A stretch of DNA of 64,000 nt from an uncultured Succinivibrionaceae bacterium (GTDB lineage: Bacteria > Pseudomonadota > Gammaproteobacteria > Enterobacterales > Succinivibrionaceae): positions 40,454 to 104,453 of the forward strand of contig CALXOV010000060.1 of the NCBI GenBank assembly GCA_944390105.1. Direction: 5' to 3'. How positions within the stretch are numbered: the stretch's first letter is position 1; each line of letters starts with the position of its first letter. Under the pieces are notes generated by a model. That model was not told the DNA's origin and ran no database searches. It saw only the letters and a program-made list of their open reading frames with translations. This document shows positions 9,311 through 18,783 of this stretch, in pieces. A program made the position numbers and the translations under genes.

Positions 9311-10493
9311 GCTGCCGCCGCTTGGCTTGTACGTTCATTACCCCTTTTGTCAGCGTAAATGCCCGTACTGCGATTTTAACTCTTATACCAAGGCGCGCTA
9401 TGCGTTACAGGTAAGTGATAGCGCCTATACGCAGGCTTTGCGGCTTGAATTAATTGCCGCCAAGCCTTTATTAAGCGGGCGGCAGTTTGCTTCCGTCTTT
9501 ATTGGCGGCGGCACTCCGTCGCTGTGGCCGCTTGAGGAGGTAAATTGCCTGCTGACGACGCTAAAGGCGCACGATCTGCTACTGCCTGACGCCGAGATTT
9601 CCCTTGAAGTAAATCCCGGTACGGCAGCAGATGCAGCGTATTTTGCCAAACTGCGCGCCTGCGGCGTCAATCGCCTGAGTATCGGTGTGCAGAGCTTTAA
9701 TGATGATCATTTAAAACGTCTTGGGCGCATTCATGACAGTGCTGTAGCTAAGCGTTCGTGTGCGGCAGCGCGTGCTGCCGGCTTTACTCAGCTAAACCTT
9801 GATATCATGCACGGTCTGCCGGCGCAGAGCGTGGCGCAGGCGATGGAAGATCTGGCCACTGCCGCGCAGTATGCCACGCACTTATCGTGGTATGAGCTTA
9901 CCTTAGAGGAGGATACGGTCTTTGGGCAACATCCGCCAAAGCTTCCGGATGAGGATACCCTCGCGGAAATTGAAGCGCACGGCTTTGCCTTGTTGCAGCA
10001 ATTGCAGTTCAAGCGCTATGAAATCTCCGGCTTTACGCGCGCTAAACCCTGTGTGCACAACCTGAATTATTGGCGCTTTGGCGATTATTTAGGCCTGGGT
10101 GCCGGAGCTCATTCAAAGCTCTCGCAGTGCGATGCATCCGGGCAGCTGCAAATACTGCGCCGCGCCGATCCGGCGCTTCCTGAGGCATATCTTAAGGCGG
10201 CGCTTAATAATGCAACTGCGCTGTTGTATCAGGGGGAATATGCGCTGACGCAGGTCGCAGCTGAAGATCTGCCTTTTGAGTACATGCTAAATCGCCTGCG
10301 TTTGTTTGAGCCCGTACCGCTTGCTGAGTATTGTGCGCTAACCGGTTTGTCTTGTGATACGGTATTGCCGGCGCTGCAGCCTGCCTTTGAGGATGGGCGC
10401 CTGCAGCTTGCGCCCGATGGCAAGACGCTTAGTGTCAGTGCGTATGGGCATTTGATGCTCAATTCAATTTTAGAGCTCTTGTTGCCGCGTTAA
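9303..10493 (+). CDS. hemW: HemW-like radical SAM heme chaperone
   Basis: 396-residue relative of coproporphyrinogen dehydrogenase HemN that binds and delivers heme rather than performing the oxidation. The radical SAM iron-sulfur motif is Cys16, Cys20, Cys23 in YPFCQRKCPYCDF (CX3CX2C), followed by the FIGGGTPS strand, VNPG and the HemW-typical NYWRFGDYLGLGAGAHSK. I place the start at TTG 9303, with GGAG at 9289-9292 ten bases upstream. The frame is open further 5' inside rdgB, but those residues are not conserved. The overlap with rdgB suggests coupling. Distinguishing HemW from HemN rests on length and the N-terminus lacking the HemN extension. Confidence 0.9.
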   Translation: MSKLPPLGLYVHYPFCQRKCPYCDFNSYTKARYALQVSDSAYTQALRLELIAAKPLLSGRQFASVFIGGGTPSLWPLEEVNCLLTTLKAHDLLLPDAEISLEVNPGTAADAAYFAKLRACGVNRLSIGVQSFNDDHLKRLGRIHDSAVAKRSCAAARAAGFTQLNLDIMHGLPAQSVAQAMEDLATAAQYATHLSWYELTLEEDTVFGQHPPKLPDEDTLAEIEAHGFALLQQLQFKRYEISGFTRAKPCVHNLNYWRFGDYLGLGAGAHSKLSQCDASGQLQILRRADPALPEAYLKAALNNATALLYQGEYALTQVAAEDLPFEYMLNRLRLFEPVPLAEYCALTGLSCDTVLPALQPAFEDGRLQLAPDGKTLSVSAYGHLMLNSILELLLPR

Positions 10494-10523
10494 GCTTGAG
10501 TGCCTGCAAGATAGCGGGCTTAG

Positions 10524-10588
10524 CCATCGCTTTGCGATGGGTATAAGCTCTAGATACAACTCAGCCCGGCACCTGAGCCCGGGCTGAG
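10524..10588. terminator. Paired hairpins between convergent hemW and pyk
   Basis: Two perfect stems lie in the gap between the two stop codons: CCATCGC/GCGATGG with a TTT loop (10524-10540), and CTCAGCCCGG/CCGGGCTGAG with a nine-base loop (10560-10588). Neither is followed by a real T-run on either strand, so they may act as a shared bidirectional boundary rather than a standard intrinsic terminator. Confidence 0.5.
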
Positions 10589-10628
10589 CGCTGTTGACGC
10601 TAAACTTCTGCCTAGCCTAAAGCCGCGC

Positions 10629-12050
10629 TTAGATGGTGTGCAGCGAGAAGGTATTGGTGGTGCCGGAGGGCACTAAGGCCCCGGAGACCATCACGATATT
10701 GTCGCCTTGCTTGGCAAGCCCTGTCTCAAGGGCGAGCTTCTTGCCTAAAGCAAAGAACTCATCTGTGGAATTGATGCGATTGACCAGCTGAGGGATCACG
10801 CCGCGCACTAAGCACAGCTGACGTGCGGTTTTCATATGCGGGGTCAACGCTAAGATATGGGCATGCGGGAAAAATTTACGCAGCGCACGCGGCGAAGATC
10901 CGCGCTCGGTGGCTACCACGATAAGCGGAATGTTTAAACTTTCCGCAGCTTCCACTACGCCCATGCAGATAGCATCGGTAATGGCGGCGGTGCCGGCGGT
11001 GGCGAGCTTGGCGCGGCTTAAGCGCGGCTCAACTTCGCGATCGGTTCGCTGGCAGATGGTGGACATGGTGCGGACGGCTTCAAGCGGGTACTTACCCTTG
11101 GCCGACTCACCAGACAGCATTACTGCATCGGAGCCGTCTAAAATCGCATTAGCCACGTCGCCCGCCTCGGCGCGAGTAGGACGCGGATTCTTAATCATCG
11201 AATCAAGCATCTGGGTGGCGGTAATGACGATCTTGCCTTCTTCATTGCAGCGCTTAATGATATGCTTCTGGGCAAAAATCACTTCCTGCACCGGGATCTC
11301 GACGCCTAAATCACCGCGCGCTACCATGATGCCATCGGCACACTGCAGAATTTCCTCGAAGTTATCGAGGCCTTCTTGGTTTTCAATTTTGGCGATGATC
11401 TTGATGTCTTGTCCACCGTTGGCGTCTAAGAACTCACGGATATCCATGACATCGCGGCGATTGCGGGTAAACGAAGCGGCGATGAAATCGACATTACGCT
11501 TAATGCCAAATAACAGATCATTCTTGTCATGCTCGGATAAAAACGGCATGGTGATGTGAGTATTGGGCAGATTGACGCCTTTCTTCTCACCTAAAATCCC
11601 GTTATTGAGCACTTCGCACTCCACTTCAGTAGCGGTAGTAGCTAAGACTTTTAAGGCAATTAAGCCGTCATCAAGCAGGACGGTATCGCCCGGCTTTAAA
11701 TCCTTAGCTAAATCGGCATAGGTAACCGCGATGCGCTGGCGATTGCCCACTACGCTGCTGTCGGTGGTGATGGTGAGCTTCTGGCCGGTAACCAGCTGAA
11801 TTTCCTGCCCCCCCTCTAAGGTGCAGGTACGGATTTCTGGGCCGCGGGTATCTAGCAGCACGGCAAAGATGCGCCCGCTTTCTTGCATGATAGTCTCAAG
11901 ATTGGTAATACGGCCGCCGTGCTCTTCAAAATCGCCGTGGGAGAAGTTAAGACGCATGACATTCATGCCGCTGTTGAGCAGCTGTTCCATCATAGCGCGC
12001 TGTTCAGATTTCGGTCCGATGGTACACACCATCTTAGTTTTCTTTAGCAC
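10629..12050 (-). CDS. pykF: Pyruvate kinase, PykF type
   Basis: Last step of glycolysis, phosphoenolpyruvate plus ADP to pyruvate plus ATP. 473 residues against 470 in E. coli PykF, with high similarity over the whole length. The N-terminal [11 protein letters not shown], the substrate and metal motif [22 protein letters not shown] and the C-terminal effector domain ending [12 protein letters not shown] are all present. The type I form is normally activated by fructose-1,6-bisphosphate. It is transcribed towards hemW and lies downstream of the minus-strand frd operon but with its own promoter. Secure. Confidence 0.96.
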   Translation of the reverse strand: MLKKTKMVCTIGPKSEQRAMMEQLLNSGMNVMRLNFSHGDFEEHGGRITNLETIMQESGRIFAVLLDTRGPEIRTCTLEGGQEIQLVTGQKLTITTDSSVVGNRQRIAVTYADLAKDLKPGDTVLLDDGLIALKVLATTATEVECEVLNNGILGEKKGVNLPNTHITMPFLSEHDKNDLLFGIKRNVDFIAASFTRNRRDVMDIREFLDANGGQDIKIIAKIENQEGLDNFEEILQCADGIMVARGDLGVEIPVQEVIFAQKHIIKRCNEEGKIVITATQMLDSMIKNPRPTRAEAGDVANAILDGSDAVMLSGESAKGKYPLEAVRTMSTICQRTDREVEPRLSRAKLATAGTAAITDAICMGVVEAAESLNIPLIVVATERGSSPRALRKFFPHAHILALTPHMKTARQLCLVRGVIPQLVNRINSTDEFFALGKKLALETGLAKQGDNIVMVSGALVPSGTTNTFSLHTI

Positions 12051-12125
12051 TGATAGTCCCCTCTAAAGTGATTTGCGTGCCCTAGGCGTGACGGCACTTT
12101 TTTTATGTGATTAATACGCGCGCGC

Positions 12126-12134
12126 ATTATAGCA
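12126..12134 (-). promoter_or_regulatory. Probable pyk promoter (extended -10)
   Basis: On the minus strand TGCTATAAT is followed by a run of GCGCGCG before the start of pyk about 75 bases downstream. No good -35 is seen. The GC-rich discriminator suggests growth-rate or stringent control. Confidence 0.5.
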
Positions 12135-12267
12135 AAAAGGGGATTTAAATGCTGAAAAAGGACGTTAAGCCCAGCAAAAGGGGCCGTTTGGCGAGTTTAA
12201 TGTAAGCAAGCCGTAAGCGGCAGGCAAAGCTGCAGTAAATAGGTAGGAAAAGGCAAGAATGAGGGGC

Positions 12268-12301
12268 TGAAAAAAGGAAAAGCGGAGCTGATGCTCCGCT
12301 T
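12268..12301 (-). terminator. Intrinsic terminator of the frd operon
   Basis: On the minus strand AAGCGGAGC-ATCA-GCTCCGCTT (12301 to 12280) is followed by TTCCTTTTTT. The stem is a perfect 9 bp with a tetraloop and a good T-run, 22 bases after the frdD stop. Confidence 0.88.
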
Positions 12302-12322
12302 TACCATTTGCTTGCCTGAAGC

Positions 12323-12694
12323 TTAGAACAGCTTGCAGTAAATTAAGAACTGCAGCGCTAACGCGGCAAAGGACAGCGCGGCAGCCAGGCCGTAGAATAC
12401 GAACCAGTGCAGCTTAGTCACATGCACAGTTAAGTCGTGCAGGGTGTGGTAGATGCGGTGGCAGGCATGCCAAACTACCAGGAAGATAGTACCGAACAGG
12501 CACAGGCTCATGAACCAATTGCCCAGAAGACCCTTGACCTGATTGAAGTTCAACAGGCCAGCATCAATGGTCGGCGATGAGAAGCCTGCGGCCAGCAGAA
12601 CTAACAGCACGGCCGGGATCGCAATGCCCAGCACCATGCCGCCGGCACCGAAAAGCAGCCAATAAATAGGCTCGTCAGAACGGGGTGAATGCAT
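12323..12694 (-). CDS. frdD: Fumarate reductase membrane anchor subunit D
   Basis: 123-residue hydrophobic subunit with three membrane helices that, with FrdC, anchors the FrdAB catalytic dimer and forms the menaquinol site. The start at 12694 gives MHSPRSDEPIYWLLFGAGGM, which aligns with E. coli PKRSDEPVFWGLFGAGGM, and GGGAG precedes it. The upstream in-frame ATG at 12730 would overlap frdC by 23 bases and is less likely. The conserved HRIYHTLHDL and VFYGLAA elements are present. Last gene of the operon. Confidence 0.94.
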   Translation of the reverse strand: MHSPRSDEPIYWLLFGAGGMVLGIAIPAVLLVLLAAGFSSPTIDAGLLNFNQVKGLLGNWFMSLCLFGTIFLVVWHACHRIYHTLHDLTVHVTKLHWFVFYGLAAALSFAALALQFLIYCKLF

Positions 12695-12707
12695 CTTCAG
12701 ATCTCCC

Positions 12708-13157
12708 TTACATGGTGGCAAAAGCCACAACTAAGATGACGACAGTGGCACCAGCCAGCGCGCCGTAGCAGCCGCCTAACATGAAGTAGTCCGGCACTAG
12801 ATCGGTGGTGTTTTTGTTCATGAACACGCGCATCGACTTCGGCATTAAGGCGAAGAAGGTGACGGCATGGAACAAGCTTGCACCTAAGGCCGCTAAGTTC
12901 AGCAGCATCACGATCGGATTGCCGACGAAGGAATTAACCCACCACAGATACGGGGCTACATCGGCCTCAGTCGGGTTCTCCACCAGATTGCACATGGCAA
13001 ACAGGAACACGCCTAAGATGAGCTCGCAGGCAACAAACAGCGCCATGAAGCAGGTGCCTTCACGCACCATGTAGCGGGTCAGGTACGGAACCTTAGTCCA
13101 CCAGTTCCACTCCACTTTAGGAGTGTAGGGCTTGCGGTATGATTTTACTTCGCTCAT
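12708..13157 (-). CDS. frdC: Fumarate reductase membrane anchor subunit C
   Basis: 149-residue membrane subunit with three predicted helices, slightly longer than the E. coli 131 because of an extra stretch (about residues 58-75) between helix I and II. The conserved opening RKPYTPKVEWNWWTKVPYL and YMVREGT element match FrdC. It lies three bases after frdB and 13 bases before frdD. Works with FrdD as quinol-oxidising anchor. Confidence 0.94.
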   Translation of the reverse strand: MSEVKSYRKPYTPKVEWNWWTKVPYLTRYMVREGTCFMALFVACELILGVFLFAMCNLVENPTEADVAPYLWWVNSFVGNPIVMLLNLAALGASLFHAVTFFALMPKSMRVFMNKNTTDLVPDYFMLGGCYGALAGATVVILVVAFATM

Positions 13158-13160
13158 TTT

Positions 13161-13910
13161 CTACTCCGGCTTAAACATTCTGATGACGTAGTCGGTAGCG
13201 CTCATCTTCTTGCCAAGGAGCAGCGCCGCAGACGGATCGACGTGCTTGGGGCAGACTTCAGAGCAGTAGCCGACCGAAGTGCAGCTCCACACGCCTTCTT
13301 CGGCATTCATATACGGCATACGCAGCGCTTTGCCGCCGTCACGATTGTCGATGTTGTAGCGGTACAGCAGGGTCAGCGCAGCCGGACCGATGAAGTCCTT
13401 ATTGAGCTTGTACTGCGGGCAGGCTGCGTAGCAGCAGCCGCAGTTAATGCATTGGGCAAACTGGCGATAAGCTTCCATCTGCTGCGGGGTCTGACGATAT
13501 GCCTTGGTAAGCGGCATATTTTTGTCTTTCTCCGCCGGGATGATGTAGGGCTTAATGCGCTCAATCTTCTCAATTAAGTCCGAGATGTCCACAACTAAGT
13601 CGCGCTCAATCGGGAAGTTATCAAGCGGCGCAATGTGCATCTCTTTGCCTTCATAGTCGCGCAGGAAGGTCTTGCAGGCCAAATGCGGCACGCCGTTGAC
13701 CATCATGCCGCAGGAACCGCACACTGCCATACGGCAGGACCAGCGGAAGGACAGCGAAGGCTCAAAATGATCCTTAATATAGAAAAGAGCTTCTAAGACG
13801 GAAGTCTCGTGGATGTAGGGAACATCAAACGTCTGTTCCCACGGCTTCTCGTCCTGCTCCGGACGGTAGCGCACCACGGTGATCTTCATGGTTTTCTTTG
13901 ACTGTTCCAT
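13161..13910 (-). CDS. frdB: Fumarate reductase iron-sulfur subunit B
   Basis: 249-residue electron-transfer subunit. Ligands for all three clusters are visible: [2Fe-2S] at Cys59, 64, 67 and 79 (CRMAVCGSC), [4Fe-4S] at Cys154, 157, 160 with Cys164 ([12 protein letters not shown]), and [3Fe-4S] at Cys210, 216 and 220 ([11 protein letters not shown]). Its ATG shares one base with the frdA stop (TAATG), so translation is coupled and subunit ratios fixed. Passes electrons from menaquinol to the FrdA flavin in anaerobic respiration on fumarate, with succinate as product. Confidence 0.97.
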   Translation of the reverse strand: MEQSKKTMKITVVRYRPEQDEKPWEQTFDVPYIHETSVLEALFYIKDHFEPSLSFRWSCRMAVCGSCGMMVNGVPHLACKTFLRDYEGKEMHIAPLDNFPIERDLVVDISDLIEKIERIKPYIIPAEKDKNMPLTKAYRQTPQQMEAYRQFAQCINCGCCYAACPQYKLNKDFIGPAALTLLYRYNIDNRDGGKALRMPYMNAEEGVWSCTSVGYCSEVCPKHVDPSAALLLGKKMSATDYVIRMFKPE

Positions 13911-15733
13911 TATTTAGCAGCCTCCTTGGTAGTCTCCTTGGCCTTGCGTGCGGCTTCTGCAGCCTCAGCTTCCGCACCGTAGACGCGCTTGGCCGGCTGG
14001 AAGGTCGTGATCTTGACGTCGCTGTAGGAAATATCAGGCAGACCGGTTTCCTTATTTAAGATAGCCAGGGTGTGCTTGAGGAATTTCTTATCATCACGCT
14101 GCGTGTAAGCACCGTTCGGACCGTCTAAGCGCTGATGCGAGCCGCGGGATTCCTTACGGTTAATCGCGGAGTACACCATCGTCTGCGCACAGTCTAAGGT
14201 ATAGCCTAACTCAATTAAGTTCATCCACTCAGTGTTGAACACGCGACCACGATCGCTCAGCGGGATCTTCTTGAGGCGCTCTTTGCAGTTCTTTAAGACC
14301 TCAATGGTTTCCTTCATGGTGGTTTCTTCACGGTAAATACCGACGCCCTTTTCCATGCTCTCGCCCATATCGGTGCGTACTTTGTACTGCGATTCGTCGC
14401 CCTGGACATCAAACAGCGACAGAGCGCGCTTCTCTGCTTCAGCGGCCTGACGATCGAGCTCCTTGCTGTCGAAGTCTTCCATGCTTTCAGCACGCTTGGC
14501 GGCTTCATCGCCGGCCACCTTGCCAAAGACCACGGTCTCAACTAAGGAGTTAGAGCCTAAGCGGTTAGCGCCGTGGATACCCACTGAGGCGCATTCACCG
14601 GCGGCATACAGACCCGGCATGCGGGTTGCAGTCTTGCCGTCAGTTTCAATACCGCCCATGGTGTAGTGCACTACCGGGCGTACCGGCACCGGCTGCTTGA
14701 CAGGATCAACGCCAGAGTAAGTCTGAGCTAACTCACAGATGAGCGGCAGACGCTCGTGTAGGTACTTCTCGCCTAAATGCGTTAAGTCTAAGTGGACGGC
14801 CTCGCCTAACGGATACTTAATGGTACGGCCCTTCTTGGACTCCTGCCAGAAAGCCTGGGAGACACGGTCACGCGGACCTAATTCCATGTACTTGTTCTTC
14901 GGGTGGCCTACCGGAGTTTCCGGGCCTAAACCGTAGTCCTGCAGGTAGCGGTAACCATCCTTGTTGTACAGCACACCGCCTTCACCACGGCAGCCTTCAG
15001 TCATCAGAATGCCGCAGCCGAGCAGACCGGTCGGGTGATACTGCACGAATTCCATATCGCGAATCGGTACGCCGTGACGATAGGCCAGCGCAATGCCGTC
15101 GCCGGTCACGATGCCGCCATCGGTATTGAAGATATAGGCACGGCCAGCACCGCCCGTGGCGATAACTACGGACTTGGCATTGATCTGACGGAAGATGCCG
15201 TTCTGCAGGTCGTAGCACACCACGCCGCGGCAGACGCCTTCTTCAACTAACAGATCGAGCACAAAGTGTTCGTCAAAGCGCTTGATGGACGGGAATTGGA
15301 TCGAGGCCTGGAAGAGGGTGTGCAGCATGTGGAAGCCGGATTTATCCGCAGCGAACCAAGTGCGCGGCACCTTCATGCCGCCAAAGCGGCGTACGTTGAC
15401 GTCACCATCAGGCTTACGGCTCCACGGGCAGCCCCAGTGCTCTAGTTGGAACAGCTCTTCGGTGGTGTGACGAACGAAGTATTCAACGACATCCTGTTCG
15501 CACAGCCAGTCGCCGCCGGCAACGGTATCCTCAAAATGCTTCTGATATGAGTCGTCATCGCGGATCACGCCGGCAGCGCCGCCTTCAGCGGCTACGGTGT
15601 GACTGCGCATCGGGTAAACTTTGGAAATGAGTGCAATGCGAAGCGAGGGATTAGCCTGGGCTACTGCAATAGCAGCGCGCAGACCGGTACCGCCCGCACC
15701 GACGATCGCAACGTCAGTTTGAATTTTTTCCAC
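13910..15733 (-). CDS. frdA: Fumarate reductase flavoprotein subunit A
   Basis: 607-residue catalytic subunit (E. coli 602). The Rossmann motif GAGGTG is at 12-17 and the histidine that carries FAD covalently is His45 in [10 protein letters not shown]. The capping-domain and active-site blocks ([31 protein letters not shown]) are conserved, and the closing segment HTLAIL is of FrdA type. The start is GTG 15733 with AGGAG six bases upstream. First gene of frdABCD. Fumarate reductase rather than succinate dehydrogenase is supported by the FrdC/FrdD anchors and by the absence of other TCA genes nearby. Confidence 0.97.
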   Translation of the reverse strand: MEKIQTDVAIVGAGGTGLRAAIAVAQANPSLRIALISKVYPMRSHTVAAEGGAAGVIRDDDSYQKHFEDTVAGGDWLCEQDVVEYFVRHTTEELFQLEHWGCPWSRKPDGDVNVRRFGGMKVPRTWFAADKSGFHMLHTLFQASIQFPSIKRFDEHFVLDLLVEEGVCRGVVCYDLQNGIFRQINAKSVVIATGGAGRAYIFNTDGGIVTGDGIALAYRHGVPIRDMEFVQYHPTGLLGCGILMTEGCRGEGGVLYNKDGYRYLQDYGLGPETPVGHPKNKYMELGPRDRVSQAFWQESKKGRTIKYPLGEAVHLDLTHLGEKYLHERLPLICELAQTYSGVDPVKQPVPVRPVVHYTMGGIETDGKTATRMPGLYAAGECASVGIHGANRLGSNSLVETVVFGKVAGDEAAKRAESMEDFDSKELDRQAAEAEKRALSLFDVQGDESQYKVRTDMGESMEKGVGIYREETTMKETIEVLKNCKERLKKIPLSDRGRVFNTEWMNLIELGYTLDCAQTMVYSAINRKESRGSHQRLDGPNGAYTQRDDKKFLKHTLAILNKETGLPDISYSDVKITTFQPAKRVYGAEAEAAEAARKAKETTKEAAK

Positions 15734-15821
15734 GTGTATCTCCTAAGCTTCAAAAACCGTCTCTCGGGGAAAAGCAGACCCCTGTGAGCTGGCTTCAAAA
15801 CAGCAAGCAAAAAACACTTTT

Positions 15822-15851
15822 AGTATAAACCAAAACGATAAAATTTATCGT
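15822..15851 (-). promoter_or_regulatory. frdA promoter with overlapping palindromic operator
   Basis: On the minus strand TATACT (15827 to 15822) is a fair -10 about 90 bases before frdA. The -35 position is covered by ACGATAAAATTTATCGT (15835-15851), a perfect 8-bp-arm palindrome with a single central base. It does not match the FNR (TTGAT-N4-ATCAA) or the ArcA pattern, so the regulator is unknown. Confidence 0.45.
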
Positions 15852-16354
15852 GACGTGCTTTAAATAATCGGAGCTTGCGTTGCCATATAGGGCTAGATTT
15901 TTAACTGAAAGCCGCGAAATTCCCCATGCGTCAGCTCGGGGATGAAAACGGCACGGGCGATGCTGCATCGGCCGTTGTTGCTTACTGATATCTCGTTATA
16001 TGATCTCTGTATTCGCATCAAGGTTATACCAGATACATGGCAGCATAAATCTTGCAAGAAAAGAGCGCGGCGACGCATGGTTAGTTTTGCTCAAGCTGAT
16101 GGGGCTTAGTGGACAAGCCCGCAGTGATGCGGGAGCTGCACGCTAAGTTAGCTTGTGCATCGCAGCAGGCAAGGAGCGATATGGAATTGAGAGCAACGAC
16201 AAAGGATCGCTGACGGATACCGTTTAATATAAAAGCAGATCTTTTGGTTAAATAATAAATCATGCTCTTAAGTCCGCATGCGGTAGTTCATAGTGTAGTA
16301 GCAAATTTAGCGCTGATTTAGCCTAAAGTGGCGCGGTCTGCTCCGCCTTAGGTT
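15852..16354. other. Non-coding interval with a coding-sequence relic
   Basis: About 500 bases lie between the frd promoter and the GGDEF/EAL gene. On the minus strand (16078 to 15893) a short frame ends in PELTHGEFRGFQLKI. The stretch THGEFRGFQL and its DNA (15901-15931) recur with one mismatch in 31 bases at 41122-41152. I read it as the relic of a once-coding sequence; the frame has no ribosome-binding site. The rest (16080-16354) shows no gene I can support. Confidence 0.4.
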
Positions 16355-18496
16355 TCAGCAATCAGTCAGTGGGGCAGGCGGTGCATCGCACAAGGTGATG
16401 AAATCGTGCAGCGGGAGAGGTTTACTAAAATAAAAGCCCTGCAGATAATCAAAGCCTAGATCTTTTAGCATTTGCACTTGTTCGCGGCGCTCGACCCCCT
16501 CAGCTACCGCCTTAATGCCGCGCTGATGCACGAGTGTTAAAAAGCTTTTGACGGTGGTATAAGCGTTATTGCCCACCGTCAGCGCGTCGATGATTTTCTT
16601 GTCAAACTTGATGGTGGTCATCGCCAGATTAGCAAAGGTCAACAGATTGGCCGAGCCTACGCCATAATCATCCACGGCTACTTTAAAGCCCTTGTCAGTC
16701 AGTGCGTGCGTGACATCAACTAAGGTCTGATGCTCGCGTTCCTCAATTGATTCCGTGACCTCAATATAGACCAAGCCGGGGTCAATGCAGGTTTGCTTAA
16801 CAATTTCCTCCAGTTTTTTCACAAAGTCAGGCGCAGTTACGGTAAAGCGCGAGAAATTAGTGGCCAGCGGCACAATGTTTAAACCTTGTGTAAGCCGGGA
16901 TTTAATCAGTTCACAGGTTTTTTTGAACATATAAAAATCAATCTCACCGGTCATATTCATTGCTTCAAGCAAAGGAATAAAACGCACCGGTGAAATGAAA
17001 GTGTTGTGGTAGTTGAGGCGTACTAAAGCCTCACCCTTGGCCAAATGTCCCTGCGTATCAAAAATTGGCTGAATATAGGCCGTAAAAGCGCCATGTTGTA
17101 ATAAGGTCTTGATGGTATGTGGCTGCGACAGCCGCTGCAGGATCTGATCGGAGCTGGGACGATAGCGCGGGCGTAGCGGATGCGTGTGATAAAAATGCTG
17201 CTTTTGCACCAGCATCTGGGTGGAAGCATTAGTGATAAGCTGTTGGTAGTCGTTGGCATTGCCTAAGGCGCCGCCGACCGAAGCGCTAAAGCCTAAACCG
17301 CCGGCAAAGGTGGAGCGGATAGTAAAGCGCGCTTCATCGAACATGCGCGCGGAGATATTGGAAAAAGTTACCGCAAATTCATCATCGCCAAGGCAATAGC
17401 ATTGCTCTAAGCCGTACAGCTGCGTCAGTACGGAGGCGGTTTTCTTTAAGATGTCATCGCCCTGCGCGTGTCCGGCGTCATCGTTAATTGCTTTCAGACC
17501 GTTGATGTCAACAATAATGATGCCTAAGTTGGCACGCCGTTCGCAGCTTTGTTCGAGATCCTTCATGAAGCAGGCGCGGTTATACAGACCGGTGCGGGCA
17601 TCGTGGTAGAGTATGTGTTCTAAGGAAGTCTGATGCTTTTGCCGGTACAAGCTGCCGGCGAGCAGGGCCGCGATATTGTGCAGTTTTTCGCGATGTTTGG
17701 CCAAGGCCAGCGCATCGGGATTATCAATGATAAGCAGTCCTTGGCGACGCCCTTCAAAGAATAAAGGGTGGCAGTAAAAGGAGGTAATGCCATTTTCCCT
17801 GTAGAAAGCAGCTGAGTTGGGAAAACCGGCAGCCGCTTGCTGCGGATCTTGAACTAAGATATCACGCCGCCCCTTAAAGCGCTTTTCCCAGGTACGCACA
17901 AAATCCATGTTTTGTCTAAGCGCAAAATTAACTATTTCGACAGTACCCTTGGCAGTTTGCTGCGCACAGGAGGTAGTTTGCGTATCTTCTTCAGTGTAGC
18001 TGTAGACTCCGATGCGTTTGCCGTGCATCAGCTTAAGCAGCTGGGCTAACACGGTGTTTAAGATGGTGGTAAAGCGGATATGGCGGCAATTTAACAGGTT
18101 GATGAGATTGCGGTAAATTTTGTTGATATCGCGCTCATCACGCCGCGCTTCATGCAGATCGATAAAATCGGAGATGTCTGAGGCAATCTCAATGCGTGCT
18201 AAGCGGCCGTTAAACTCAATCAGCGAATCGCTGACCTTGTAGACGCGGTTTAGCAGGCGGTTGTGGGTGGTCCAAGTATAAAATTTACTTGGGCAGAGTT
18301 TGGCATTGGTGCAGAACTCACAGGGCCGGTCGAAGCCCATGATGACTTCATAGCATTTGCGCCCGATGACATTGGAACGGTGCATGCGGAAGGCCTTGAG
18401 CATAGCGTTGTTGACATAAAGAAGCTCGTAGGTATCAATATCTGCAACGTAGACCAGTTCATTGATAGCTTCTAGGATGCTCTTGTGTAAAGGCAT
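16355..18496 (-). CDS. PAS/GGDEF/EAL protein, probable c-di-GMP phosphodiesterase
   Basis: 713-residue cytoplasmic signalling protein with no membrane segment. Order: N-terminal PAS domain (about 5-110) containing a Cys-rich CEFCTNAKLCPS segment, a GAF-like region (125-285), GGDEF (290-420) and EAL (450-710). The cyclase signature RxGGDEF is degenerate (CLGDDEF), so synthesis activity is doubtful. The phosphodiesterase residues are kept: EALVR, EVTES, DDYGVG, KFDKK, AEGVE and QGFYFSKPL. Net c-di-GMP breakdown is therefore the likely activity, perhaps controlled by a ligand or metal at the PAS cysteines. ATG 18496 is chosen, with AAGGAG five bases upstream; the GTG at 18502 overlaps that site. 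Monocistronic. Confidence 0.88.
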   Translation of the reverse strand: MPLHKSILEAINELVYVADIDTYELLYVNNAMLKAFRMHRSNVIGRKCYEVIMGFDRPCEFCTNAKLCPSKFYTWTTHNRLLNRVYKVSDSLIEFNGRLARIEIASDISDFIDLHEARRDERDINKIYRNLINLLNCRHIRFTTILNTVLAQLLKLMHGKRIGVYSYTEEDTQTTSCAQQTAKGTVEIVNFALRQNMDFVRTWEKRFKGRRDILVQDPQQAAAGFPNSAAFYRENGITSFYCHPLFFEGRRQGLLIIDNPDALALAKHREKLHNIAALLAGSLYRQKHQTSLEHILYHDARTGLYNRACFMKDLEQSCERRANLGIIIVDINGLKAINDDAGHAQGDDILKKTASVLTQLYGLEQCYCLGDDEFAVTFSNISARMFDEARFTIRSTFAGGLGFSASVGGALGNANDYQQLITNASTQMLVQKQHFYHTHPLRPRYRPSSDQILQRLSQPHTIKTLLQHGAFTAYIQPIFDTQGHLAKGEALVRLNYHNTFISPVRFIPLLEAMNMTGEIDFYMFKKTCELIKSRLTQGLNIVPLATNFSRFTVTAPDFVKKLEEIVKQTCIDPGLVYIEVTESIEEREHQTLVDVTHALTDKGFKVAVDDYGVGSANLLTFANLAMTTIKFDKKIIDALTVGNNAYTTVKSFLTLVHQRGIKAVAEGVERREQVQMLKDLGFDYLQGFYFSKPLPLHDFITLCDAPPAPLTDC

Positions 18497-18783
18497 GCTC
18501 ACTCCTTGCCGACAAGAGCGCAGAGCGCGTCCGTATCGAGCATATTATTATGATTTATAGTCTTAACAGTATAAGGTTAAATTTCGGCAGAAGTCGCTGA
18601 GTTGCCGCAAAATTTTTGATGATGAGAGCAAAAAATTTGCGGCTGTCGCTGATCACGCCCCCTAAGCGCAGCCCTTTAGTAGTAAGCGCGCGGAGAAGAG
18701 CGGTACTTAATGATGAGCTTTGCGGAAAATGGAGGCGACATGGTAGGCTTAATCTCGGCGCATACACTTAAGGGGGGAAGCTT

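Noticed and set aside
15893..16078. Minus-strand 61-codon frame as a real gene
   Set aside because: Only its last dozen residues recur elsewhere, as part of a decayed sequence; no start signals.
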